From an uncultured Lachnospiraceae bacterium (GTDB lineage Bacteria; Bacillota; Clostridia; Lachnospirales; Lachnospiraceae), in NCBI GenBank assembly GCA_910586355.1, contig CAJUHJ010000029.1:1-27674 (forward strand): DNA of 27,674 nt. The letters are read 5' to 3'. Shown here one piece after another: positions 1 to 8,395 of this stretch; position 1 is the stretch's first letter, and the number at the start of each line of letters is the position of its first letter. The notes beneath the pieces were generated by a model. The model was given only the letters and a program-made list of their open reading frames with translations. It was not told the origin of the DNA and searched no databases. A program made the translations under genes and the position numbers.

Positions 1-2
1 GA

Positions 3-98
3 ATCCGCGTAAAAGCAAAAGGATTTTCGAAGAAACAAAAGAAAACGCTGCTTAGCAAATTGAAAAAAGCTAACATGAAAAGTCCAAAGCTGAAATAA
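3..98 (+). CDS. C-terminal end of an unknown upstream gene (partial)
   Basis: Frame 3 is open from the left edge to a TAA at 96-98 and encodes about 31 residues. The segment is very lysine-rich and begins IRVKAKGFSKKQ. The other two forward frames stop earlier, and a strong terminator follows 12 bp after this stop, so this is probably a real gene end. The opening IRVKA resembles the F strand of an FnIII-like repeat, such as the YYKVKA stretch in the secreted protein at 5462-6619. A second secreted FnIII protein is therefore possible, but this is weak inference and the family is not identified. Confidence 0.55.
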   Translation: MRVKAKGFSKKQKKTLLSKLKKANMKSPKLK

Positions 99-110
99 GC
101 ATCATTATAA

Positions 111-153
111 ATGAAAGTATCATCACTTTTAGACGATGATACTTTCATTTTTT
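111..153 (+). terminator. Rho-independent terminator
   Basis: A perfect 14-bp stem (111-124 with 135-148, starting ATGAAAGTATCATC), a 10-nt loop and a following T-run. It closes the partial gene that ends at 98. Confidence 0.9.
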
Positions 154-222
154 GAAGTCCATGCTATCAGATTGGATTGCAGAAAATGGCGGATGGAACG
201 TCATTTTTGAGTTTGTCAAGTA

Positions 223-251
223 TTGTAAAAATGGAAAATTTATGATATTAT
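223..251 (+). promoter_or_regulatory. Sigma-A-type promoter of the M60 peptidase gene
   Basis: TTGTAA at 223-228 and TATTAT at 246-251 are separated by 17 bp. The start codon at 301 lies about 50 bp downstream, behind an AAGGAAAAAGG-type ribosome-binding site. Confidence 0.5.
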
Positions 252-300
252 GCGGTTGAATGCGTTTTGAGAACTATATAGAAAGAAAGGAAAAAGGAAA

Positions 301-3300
301 ATGAAAAGATGGATAGCAGTGATGCTTACTTGCGGCATGCTCTTTCAGACATGGTTTGGAGTTTCTGCGCCAGTGTTTGGGGCGGAAGCTTTCGTACAAG
401 AAGAACTTGCGGCAGATGAAACGCAGAGTGTTGTAGAAGTGGGAGTTCGTTCTTCTCTTCAGTTTCCCTATCAGGGTAAAGTAGCGGTACAGATCTGTCG
501 AAACAGCGAAGTATTGCAGCAGAAGGACTTGAATTTTGATGCTTTGGACGGCTCTTATCAGGAAGCAAGATTTGAAGTTCCAGAAGGAGAGTATACAGTC
601 GTTGTCAGGACAGATAAATTCGCTGAGTATTCTCAAGATATTCGTACAGTAAAAAACGAAATTCGAAAAATTGAGATTCATTCCACCCGGATTGAAACGG
701 GAAGCAGCGCAGTTCCCGGCTGGATTTGTCCAGGCGATGTCAATCAGGATGGTATTGTCAATGAGGCAGATACAAAAGAGGTGTTATCTGCGGTAAGGGC
801 AAATTCAACAGATGCAGGAGTTGACATTAACGCGGATGGTAAACTCGACCTGGCGGACTTGCAAAATGTAGTGCAAAGCGCAAATGAAGAGCCAGTGAAA
901 TCTGCAGTTGAAGAACTGAGCATTATTAAAGAAACACATCCAGTTGACGGAACAGTAATCGAGGGCGACATTAATAATTTATTAAATTATGCAGAGACAA
1001 TTGGGTTAAGACCGGAAGATAAAAATGCAGGGATTTCAAAAGATAATCCGGTAGGACTTGACTTTGTTCTTGCCAAAGAGGACTCTAAGGCGGTTCCAAT
1101 CCAAGGACTTGTCATTCATGCTCCTATGGCGTCGTCTGAAGATGAGGATATATTTAGTGAAATTACAGATGGAATTGTAAGTTATACAGACGAAAATGGA
1201 GAGATTGTGGAAATTCCGTTTTCTTCTGCAGTTTTTACTGCAAGGTTTAAAAGTCGTGCAGCTTTTACTGCAAAAACAGAGGCCGATGGGTCTTGGGTTC
1301 TCGATTTAGGAGATCAAATTGCAGTGAAGCGCGTAACAATTAAAATTACAGGAACAAGAAAAACGGAGCCTCTTGTAAATATTGCAAAAGTTGAATTTGT
1401 AAATGATATGGAAACAAGAATTCCGGCTCCACAGATGGATATTCCGTCTCTGCATGAACCTGAGCCGGAGAATAAAGGACTTTTTGTTTCTTGGAGCGAA
1501 CAGACAAATGTAACAGGATATGAAGTTTATGTCAGCGGCCCGGTGAAAGACCAGGCGGATAATGAAACGCAGATTGTACGCGTGGCAAATTCTTCCCATA
1601 AAATATCATCTATTAATGATAAACCTTTGAAGAATTTTGCAAAATATACTATAAAAGTCCGTTCCGTCAATGGAGACTGGAGCAGTCCATGGTCAAATGA
1701 AGTAATCGGAATTCCAAAGCCGACGAAACTTCCGGCGCCTCCAGATAATGTAAATGCAGTAGGAGGATTTCGGACAATAGAGGTATCCTGGAAGGATATG
1801 GATGATTCTGACGGATACATGGTTTATTATAAAAAGACGCAGGATCCGGATACAGAATACCGTCCGGTTGTAGAAGGTTTTCAGCCTGTTGTGGAAGGTA
1901 CTGGTAAATTAGGAGGAACACGTTATGTAATTGCCGGGCTTGAAGATGGAGTAGAATATTCTGTTTATGTAATGGGCTGGAATGATCTTGGATGGGGACA
2001 GCCGTCTTTATCCTCATCAGCCTTTACAAAAACGGATGAGCCTCCGCAGCTTCCAAAATATAAACTGATAAATACCTCCAATGGTGAAGGAGTTGTAAGC
2101 GCGCATATTTCCAGCGCTACATATGGCGGAAGCGGTAATGCCAAGATGGTAGGAAGCGCTCTGGATACAACGGCAGGAAGCGCTCTTGGATTAGTAGATG
2201 ATAATTATGGTTCCTATTGGGAGAAAGAGGACTGGGATGACGGAGTAGCTTATCCGGTTACAAATCTTTCCAAAGGAATGGTTGTGACGCTGGATCAGGA
2301 TTATAAGATGAATTTTATTACGTTTGCAGGAGCAGACCAAAAAGCGGCTCTTCAATATGTCAGACTGGGATATTGGAATGAGGAAAATCCGAATACAGAA
2401 CAGTTTGTAGGAGCCCGTCTGGTTGCAAAGCTGGATGCATTAAACCAGCCGTATTATATTATTAAATTTGATAAAGCGATTACGGCAAATAAGGTTCATA
2501 TCTGTCTTGGAAGGGATTATTCCAGACTGCCAATGATAGTGGGTGAGATTCATTTTCACTATTATGATTCCTTGGAAGATGATATTATGAATCTTTATAA
2601 GGATGAAATGCACACAACTTTACAGGATGAGGTGACGGAAGCAACGATTTTAGCATTGGAAGCGCGTTTAGAAACGGTAGACGAAGCAAGCCGGGAAAAA
2701 CATCCATTATATAAGGAATTATCATTGGAATTACAGACAGCCAGAGAAATTTTAGCTTCAGATTTGGAAGCTGCTTATGAAGTAGATAACCGGATTACCG
2801 GACGTAAAGACGGACATCTCGGATTTGGAGGATTAAATGCGTGGCAGCCGTTAGGCAAGACGGCATATGCCGGTGAAAGTCTTTTGGTATATGTTGGACA
2901 TAATACGAAAAGAACCGGAGATGCGGCAGAATTACAGCTTGTCTTTACGCAGCAGCATGCAGAATCGGCTGCTTTGGCAAAAACGGTCAGCTTAAAAGTA
3001 GGAAGAAATGAAATTACGGTTCCGCAAATCGCATCAAAAGAATTTGAACGCGGCGGCCAGGTTTATGTTGCTTATACCGGCAATCGTTCAGATGATAAAT
3101 ATGCAATTCGTATCAGCGGTGGAAGCAGTATCCCTGTTTTACGCGTATTTGGAAAAACACAAGAAGAACGTACCGAAGCGATTCGGGTCTACGTCGACCA
3201 GCTGGAGCGCTATGTGGGTACGATTCAGTCAGGACATGATGAAAAACATACCGGCACAAAAAATGTGGATTATCCATATGATACGCAGAACTGTATTTTG

Positions 3301-5478
3301 AATGCAACAGATATTATGATGCGTGAGATGATGTATTCTGTTCCGGCAACTCAGGTTTGGGCAGGAATCCAAAATGCAGCAGATAAAGTTGAAAAGCTGG
3401 ATATGGCATTAAAAGCAATGGAAGATACCATGACGCTTTTCTATCAGCATAAAGGATTAAGCGATGAAGCAGGCACTGAAAGAGGAAACAACAGTTGGCC
3501 GGCGCAGCATTTGAATATCAGATATATGAGAATGTTTGCGGGAGCATTTATGTATGCTGCTGGAAATCATATTGGTATCGAGTGGGGTTCCACAAGCTTA
3601 GCAAGCGGTCCAAGTAACTGGAATGGTTTTGGCTGGGGAATTGCACACGAAATCGGGCATGATATTAATCAGGGAACATATGCGGTTGCAGAGGTTACAA
3701 ATAATTATTTTGCACAGCTTTTGACAATAGAATACATTGGAACACGTTTCCAGTATGAAAATGTCTATAAAAAGGTAACTTCAAATACAATAGGACGTTC
3801 TCCAAACGTAGCAACGCAGCTTGCTTTGTACTGGCAGCTTCATTTGGCGTATGACAATTTGGATGACAGGCATATATTTGATAATTATGAAGATCAGTTC
3901 AACAATCTGTTCTTCGCAAGAGTAGATACTTATTCCAGAAATCCGGCGAAAGCTCCGCAGGAAGGATTGACGTTAAACGGAACTACGGATCAAAATCTCA
4001 TGCGTCTTGCATGTGCAGCTGCAAATAAAAATATTCTTCCGTTCTTTGTACGGTGGGGTATGGTTCCGGATGAAACAACGACGGCATATGCCTTAAAATA
4101 TGGTGCAGAAGAAACAAAAGCGCTTTATTATGTCAATGATGACGCCAGAGATTATCGTGCCGCACATCCGGATGAAGCAGGAACAATTAAAGATACCGAC
4201 GCGGTAGTTTCTGCAAATGTAACGGTTCAGGGAAATCGTGCAGAAGTTACGATGGCGACAGACAAAGACGAAAATTCCATATTGGGGTATGAAATCAGCC
4301 GCAGTATGAGTTCAAATGGCACGAAAAAAACAGAAGTGATAGGATTTATTCCAATTGATACAGCAGATTCTACAACTTATGTGGATACCATTTCAACAAT
4401 CAATAACAGAGTTATGGAATATGAAGTGCGTGCTGTCGATAAGTATTTGAATTATTCCAATGTAAAGCAGGCAGGCTCCGTTAAGATACAGACAGACGGT
4501 GTGTTGGATAAGTCTGAATGGACAGTAGAGACAACGCTTGTTTCGGATCAGGATATTGAGGTTACCCCGGACGAAGAAGATCCGGACAGCGGTTATGAGG
4601 CAGATCAGCCAGACTCTGTTGAAGCTAAGAAAGTAAATAGCATTGTTAAAATTTTAGATAACGACAGGACGGATGCAGGTACTTATCATGGAACAAGTGA
4701 AGGTACAGCGGAAATAACGGTTGACCTTCATAAAGTACAGCAGGTAACTGCAATGAAATATCTGGGTTCTGCGCTGTCATTAGCAAAAGTAGAAATCAGC
4801 CCAGACGGCGAGAACTGGACAACGGTAAAAGAAAATGTTACTTTAGAAAATGAAAAAGAGCAGACAATTTGGTTTAATTCTGTAAACGAAGCGGATCGCG
4901 ATGCATGGATCGGAACTTATGACGCAAGATACCTTAGGGTTTCGATTTCACAGCCAGGCAGCGTTTCGATTCGGGAAATTGAAATTTGCGGTCCGTCCGG
5001 AGATAATCTGGAATTTATGACGGCAGAGGACGGACTTCCGGCAATTGGAGTATTGACAGAAGATTACGTTTATGGAAGCCAGGCAGAAGACGTCATTTTG
5101 AAAGGGTCTCTCATTTTCACCGGAAAATACAAAGGAAATCCTGCTTACAATGTTGTGGTGCTGTATGATAAGGATGGAAATGTGATAGGAGAAAAAGACG
5201 GAAATGTTTTAGCAGGCCAGGTGATTTTTGCTAAAGTGCCTGAACAGGGAAATCTAGGAGAAACATCAGATGGCACATGGGTATATTATATAGAACCGGG
5301 ACAGTGGAATGAGGAATCGCTGAAAGCTGTCAGTCAGGTGCGCGGAGAATTGTACCGTGTGGATAATGCCCTGACTTTAGAGGGCGAACGAATCGTCAGT
5401 GATACACAGTTAATCACGATGCCAGAAACACTGCCAGACATCACCTTACAGGGAGGTATGTATGAAAAATTGGATTAG
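301..5478 (+). CDS. Secreted M60-like (mucinase-type) metallopeptidase with dockerin, discoidin-like and FnIII modules
   Basis: A 1725-residue secreted zinc metallopeptidase. A signal peptide occupies about residues 1-28. A dockerin type I-like domain at 144-193 has two calcium-loop repeats, GDVNQDGIVNEAD and DINADGKLDLADL. Next come a discoidin (F5/8C)-like region (about 205-370), two FnIII domains (about 380-475 and 480-580) and a second discoidin-like region (about 585-765). The M60/PF13402 catalytic part (about 790-1290) carries HEIGH at 1116-1120, with H1116 and H1120 as zinc ligands, E1117 as the catalytic base and E1131 as the likely third ligand, matching HExxH-X(8-24)-E. An FnIII-like segment and a further discoidin-like domain (about 1480-1570) follow. 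M60 enzymes cleave mucin-type O-glycoproteins, so host mucin is the expected substrate (inference). There is no LPxTG anchor; the dockerin is the obvious attachment device. The 3' end overlaps the next gene by 17 bp. Confidence 0.9.
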   Translation: MKRWIAVMLTCGMLFQTWFGVSAPVFGAEAFVQEELAADETQSVVEVGVRSSLQFPYQGKVAVQICRNSEVLQQKDLNFDALDGSYQEARFEVPEGEYTVVVRTDKFAEYSQDIRTVKNEIRKIEIHSTRIETGSSAVPGWICPGDVNQDGIVNEADTKEVLSAVRANSTDAGVDINADGKLDLADLQNVVQSANEEPVKSAVEELSIIKETHPVDGTVIEGDINNLLNYAETIGLRPEDKNAGISKDNPVGLDFVLAKEDSKAVPIQGLVIHAPMASSEDEDIFSEITDGIVSYTDENGEIVEIPFSSAVFTARFKSRAAFTAKTEADGSWVLDLGDQIAVKRVTIKITGTRKTEPLVNIAKVEFVNDMETRIPAPQMDIPSLHEPEPENKGLFVSWSEQTNVTGYEVYVSGPVKDQADNETQIVRVANSSHKISSINDKPLKNFAKYTIKVRSVNGDWSSPWSNEVIGIPKPTKLPAPPDNVNAVGGFRTIEVSWKDMDDSDGYMVYYKKTQDPDTEYRPVVEGFQPVVEGTGKLGGTRYVIAGLEDGVEYSVYVMGWNDLGWGQPSLSSSAFTKTDEPPQLPKYKLINTSNGEGVVSAHISSATYGGSGNAKMVGSALDTTAGSALGLVDDNYGSYWEKEDWDDGVAYPVTNLSKGMVVTLDQDYKMNFITFAGADQKAALQYVRLGYWNEENPNTEQFVGARLVAKLDALNQPYYIIKFDKAITANKVHICLGRDYSRLPMIVGEIHFHYYDSLEDDIMNLYKDEMHTTLQDEVTEATILALEARLETVDEASREKHPLYKELSLELQTAREILASDLEAAYEVDNRITGRKDGHLGFGGLNAWQPLGKTAYAGESLLVYVGHNTKRTGDAAELQLVFTQQHAESAALAKTVSLKVGRNEITVPQIASKEFERGGQVYVAYTGNRSDDKYAIRISGGSSIPVLRVFGKTQEERTEAIRVYVDQLERYVGTIQSGHDEKHTGTKNVDYPYDTQNCILNATDIMMREMMYSVPATQVWAGIQNAADKVEKLDMALKAMEDTMTLFYQHKGLSDEAGTERGNNSWPAQHLNIRYMRMFAGAFMYAAGNHIGIEWGSTSLASGPSNWNGFGWGIAHEIGHDINQGTYAVAEVTNNYFAQLLTIEYIGTRFQYENVYKKVTSNTIGRSPNVATQLALYWQLHLAYDNLDDRHIFDNYEDQFNNLFFARVDTYSRNPAKAPQEGLTLNGTTDQNLMRLACAAANKNILPFFVRWGMVPDETTTAYALKYGAEETKALYYVNDDARDYRAAHPDEAGTIKDTDAVVSANVTVQGNRAEVTMATDKDENSILGYEISRSMSSNGTKKTEVIGFIPIDTADSTTYVDTISTINNRVMEYEVRAVDKYLNYSNVKQAGSVKIQTDGVLDKSEWTVETTLVSDQDIEVTPDEEDPDSGYEADQPDSVEAKKVNSIVKILDNDRTDAGTYHGTSEGTAEITVDLHKVQQVTAMKYLGSALSLAKVEISPDGENWTTVKENVTLENEKEQTIWFNSVNEADRDAWIGTYDARYLRVSISQPGSVSIREIEICGPSGDNLEFMTAEDGLPAIGVLTEDYVYGSQAEDVILKGSLIFTGKYKGNPAYNVVVLYDKDGNVIGEKDGNVLAGQVIFAKVPEQGNLGETSDGTWVYYIEPGQWNEESLKAVSQVRGELYRVDNALTLEGERIVSDTQLITMPETLPDITLQGGMYEKLD

Positions 5479-6619
5479 ATGTATTGTTTTAACGCTGATT
5501 CTAATTGCTGTTGCACCAATGAGTGCAGCAGCAGAAAGCAGCAGAGGGATATTAGACGTAAACGGAAATGATGTTGCGCTTACGCTGCATCTTCCAGAAG
5601 GAAAAACAGAATCAATTACTTCACTGCGCGTGACACTGCGTATTTCCGCTGTTTTGGGGACTATGGATGCACCCCGGTTTCAGTTTAAAGATTCTGTGAC
5701 GAGTTTGATTCAAGATGCCCAGATTCGTTCTTTGGGGGACAATCGCTATCTGGCTGACATTATTCTTTCAGGAAAAAAGAATCAGAATATTTTTGCGGGC
5801 AGTGAAGACGCCAGGATTGGTACATTATCATTAAACCCGACAAGTAAAGATTTTCAGATTAAAGTTGAGTTTTATTCCGATACAGAGAATGAAGAGGGGC
5901 CTGTGGTAAAGTATATGGACAGCAGCGGGTTAGAAGAGATGAAGCTTTTGCTTGGTGAAGCAAATGGCGTCCAGGTTCAAAATTCTCAGGCAGAAGAGGT
6001 AAAACCGCCAACAGGAGACGCACAACAGGAAAGTGATAATAAGAATCCAATTAATAAGCCAAAATTAAAGGCTTCTGTGATAAGCGGTTCTAAATGCGTA
6101 ATGTTTCAGTGGAAAGAAATCCAAGACGTTTCTGGATATGAAATTTACCAGTATGATTCTAAAACAGAAACATATAAAAAATTAAAGACGATTAAAGATT
6201 CCAAAGTCACTGCATGGTCCAAAAAATTCAAATATGCCGTAACTTATAATTTCCAAATGAGGGCTTTTAAATTGAAAGAAGATGGAAGCAAGATTTACAG
6301 TGAATATAGTTCAAATGTAAAGAGAACGCTTCCGCCGACAAAAGCAAAGAAAATTTCTATAAAGAATAAAAACAAAAAGAAACCGTCCCTTACCTGGAGC
6401 AAAGTACCGAAAGCGAAAGGATACCAGATTTACCGCAGTACCGAAAAGAAGGGAAAATATAAACTGTTAAAGACAATCAAAAAAGGAAATACGACAAAAC
6501 TGGCAGTTAATAAGCCAAAATCAGGAACAGTTTATTATTATAAGGTAAAAGCATATGTAACTGGAAGTAAGGGAAAACGTATCTACGGTAATTTTAGCCC
6601 GACAATATCGCTGAAATAA
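5462..6619 (+). CDS. Secreted protein with cohesin-like N-terminal region and two FnIII-like repeats
   Basis: A 385-residue exported protein with a signal peptide at about 1-24. It starts at an ATG 5 bp after GGAGG, inside the 3' end of the peptidase gene, so translation is probably coupled. Residues 28-165 form a beta-rich region whose strand pattern (SITSLRVTLRIS, then ARIGTLSLNP and FQIKVEF) recalls cohesin-type domains; this is a pattern impression, not a firm family match. A polar linker (about 172-200) is followed by two lysine-rich FnIII-like repeats (about 200-290 and 293-385), each with a Y-x-IY strand and a final Y/F-SP-type strand. No membrane or sortase anchor is visible, although the basic repeats could bind the wall. 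Given the upstream dockerin, it may be that protein's partner. It could equally be a plain FnIII adhesion protein. Confidence 0.75.
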   Translation: MKNWIRCIVLTLILIAVAPMSAAAESSRGILDVNGNDVALTLHLPEGKTESITSLRVTLRISAVLGTMDAPRFQFKDSVTSLIQDAQIRSLGDNRYLADIILSGKKNQNIFAGSEDARIGTLSLNPTSKDFQIKVEFYSDTENEEGPVVKYMDSSGLEEMKLLLGEANGVQVQNSQAEEVKPPTGDAQQESDNKNPINKPKLKASVISGSKCVMFQWKEIQDVSGYEIYQYDSKTETYKKLKTIKDSKVTAWSKKFKYAVTYNFQMRAFKLKEDGSKIYSEYSSNVKRTLPPTKAKKISIKNKNKKKPSLTWSKVPKAKGYQIYRSTEKKGKYKLLKTIKKGNTTKLAVNKPKSGTVYYYKVKAYVTGSKGKRIYGNFSPTISLK

Positions 6620-6641
6620 ATTTTTAATCAAGAAATATAAT

Positions 6642-6690
6642 AAATATCCTCTGAATACGGTTTATAGTATCTCAGAGGATATTTTTATTT
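6642..6690. terminator. Bidirectional terminator between convergent genes
   Basis: A 13-bp stem pairs AAATATCCTCTGA (6642-6654) with TCAGAGGATATTT (6672-6684). T-rich tracts lie on both outer sides, so it can serve the forward secreted-protein gene and the reverse hemerythrin-receiver gene. Confidence 0.85.
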
Positions 6691-6698
6691 GCTTAAAA

Positions 6699-8057
6699 TT
6701 ATTTTTTCGATTGTTTTTTGAAAAAGTCGCCGATATATTTTTTGATTTCTTCCGGATTTATTGTTTTTAATAAATAGCCGGCAGGTTTTAAGACAAGTAT
6801 TTTCTGCAGGATTTCTTTGGTGGCTTTTCCGGTTAGGAAGATGACTGGAATATCTGCCATGTCTTGTTCGGAGCGTATCATTTCCAAAACCTGGTGGCCG
6901 TCGCAGACCGGCATTTCATAGTCTAAAAGAATCAGGTCGGGACGGTTTAAGATAATGCTCCGAATTGCCGACAATCCAGAAGAAGCTTCCGCCATTTGAT
7001 AGGTATCGCTCAAAAGTTCTTTAATGGCTGCACGCATTGTACTGGAGTCATCAACAATCAATATCTTTTTGAGAGGGTTTTCAGTTTTGTTTTCATCGTT
7101 TTCTTTCAAGTAATTTGAGATTTCTGCCATTGCGTTTTCTGCTTTGATGGAAACGACAGGTTCGTTGGATTTTAAATGCGGTGCATCTGCACAAAATGCA
7201 AAGTATCCTTCTCCCGTATCAAACAAGAGGCTGTACGGAGGATGTTTTATACTGAATACTTTTTGTAACTGTTCATATGTAAGCAGATTCTCGGATTTTA
7301 TTTCGTAAGAATCAAGCGCGGGGTAATGTTCTTTGATACGTTCTACGAATTGTCTTGCAGTATATCTGGTGGCGTTGACCATCATTACGTTTAGGGAAGA
7401 GGATTCATCATGTAACATTTTACCGATTGTGTTTACGAGAAGTTTTTCCTCAAACGCGAAGATGATTTCCCATTCTTCCTTTTTTTCTGTGGTATAGACT
7501 AAGCGGTAATAGAATCCATTCCCAAATTTTTCACCGCCGTAATGGTCGCTGATGACGTGTGAGTCAAGCTGAAACATATCTTTCAGCAGATTTATGATGA
7601 TACGTCTCATAACAGCGCTTTCTTCTTCTGGAAGCAGGTTTTCGTATTTGCTGATAGTTTTTCCCGTGATTGCACGATCTTCTGTTAATGTGTGCCCAAT
7701 TAGCCATCCGGTACATACGCCGAGGAAATGGTTCACCGATTCCAAAGAATAACCAGTCTGCATAAGCTCGCGTTCCAAAGATGGAAGCGTTTTTTTGCGG
7801 AAATTGTCGTGGAGCCTTCGGTGAGTCTCAAATCCCGGATAGTCAATGGAAGCCATATAAGCTTCTTCTTCTGTAAAATGCTTCATAGTGTGTTTTTTGA
7901 AATATTTGATACCTTCCTGGCAGACCCACTGGCTTTTGGATTCCTGCTCACTGAAAGCGAACAGGCGATTGATAATTTTAAAAAGTTTTTTGTGTTCTTT
8001 ATCAATAACATCTACGCCGATATTGAAGCGATCTTGCCATATAAATTGATTCTGCAT
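6699..8057 (-). CDS. Hemerythrin-receiver fusion protein
   Basis: A 452-residue cytoplasmic protein. The N-terminal 1-140 is a bacteriohemerythrin with the full diiron ligand pattern: H22, H56, H60, E64, H79, H83, H122 and D127 (the last two in WLIGHTLTED). The middle (about 145-320) is a domain I do not recognise. Residues 330-450 are a CheY-like receiver with acidic pair D336/D337, phosphoacceptor D379 in LLDYEMP, T409 and K431. Hemerythrins bind O2 at a diiron site, so the protein probably couples oxygen, NO or redox state to phosphorelay signalling; this coupling is inference. There is no DNA-binding or GGDEF output. AAGGAG lies 7 bp before the ATG. The receiver is strikingly similar to the C-terminal receiver of the regulator at 13974-14744; both contain the run RPDLILLDYEMPVCDG. 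Confidence 0.87.
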   Translation of the reverse strand: MQNQFIWQDRFNIGVDVIDKEHKKLFKIINRLFAFSEQESKSQWVCQEGIKYFKKHTMKHFTEEEAYMASIDYPGFETHRRLHDNFRKKTLPSLERELMQTGYSLESVNHFLGVCTGWLIGHTLTEDRAITGKTISKYENLLPEEESAVMRRIIINLLKDMFQLDSHVISDHYGGEKFGNGFYYRLVYTTEKKEEWEIIFAFEEKLLVNTIGKMLHDESSSLNVMMVNATRYTARQFVERIKEHYPALDSYEIKSENLLTYEQLQKVFSIKHPPYSLLFDTGEGYFAFCADAPHLKSNEPVVSIKAENAMAEISNYLKENDENKTENPLKKILIVDDSSTMRAAIKELLSDTYQMAEASSGLSAIRSIILNRPDLILLDYEMPVCDGHQVLEMIRSEQDMADIPVIFLTGKATKEILQKILVLKPAGYLLKTINPEEIKKYIGDFFKKQSKK

Positions 8058-8395
8058 GTTCTTTCTCCTTAAATGACTATTATTTTTAATGTATTCTCCA
8101 ATATAGGAATGATTGCTGTATATCAGGCAATCAATTAAATTATATCATAAATTAGCAGAAAAGGTACAATATTTTGCAGAATTATTATTATATTTTATAT
8201 TATTTTTTGAAGAGAAGCCGTAATGGAATGATTTTTATTATAAATTAATTTTGACTGTAAAAAGATGTTGTATATTTTGTACGAAAGTATTATAATCAGA
8301 TTATTGGTAGAAACGTCGCAGTTTGTGATGTTGCAGCTCTATTTGCCAAACATATGTTTACAGACTGGATGTTTTAGAACGAAAGGGGAAGAAAA
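8058..8395. other. Divergent intergenic region
   Basis: About 340 bp, AT-rich, between the hemerythrin-receiver gene (leftward) and the chemoreceptor gene (rightward). Besides the chemoreceptor promoter it holds a leftward TATAAT near 8140-8146 (reverse complement) without a good -35. It also has an inverted repeat GATTGC/GCAATC (8111-8116 and 8127-8132) and a 12-bp palindrome AAACATATGTTT (8348-8359) in the chemoreceptor leader. I see no riboswitch or small gene here. Confidence 0.5.
8268..8296 (+). promoter_or_regulatory. Sigma-A-type promoter of the chemoreceptor gene
   Basis: TTGTAT at 8268-8273 and a perfect TATAAT at 8291-8296 with 17-bp spacing give a leader of about 90 nt. No sigma-28 (flagellar) promoter pattern was seen. 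Confidence 0.6.

Noticed and set aside
8111..8132. Inverted repeat GATTGC/GCAATC as a regulator site
   Set aside because: Only 6-bp arms in AT-rich DNA, with no second copy near the other promoters; too weak to call.
8297..8395. Possible riboswitch (c-di-GMP type) in the chemoreceptor leader
   Set aside because: The leader is only about 90 nt and I could not find the conserved core or the expected paired stems.
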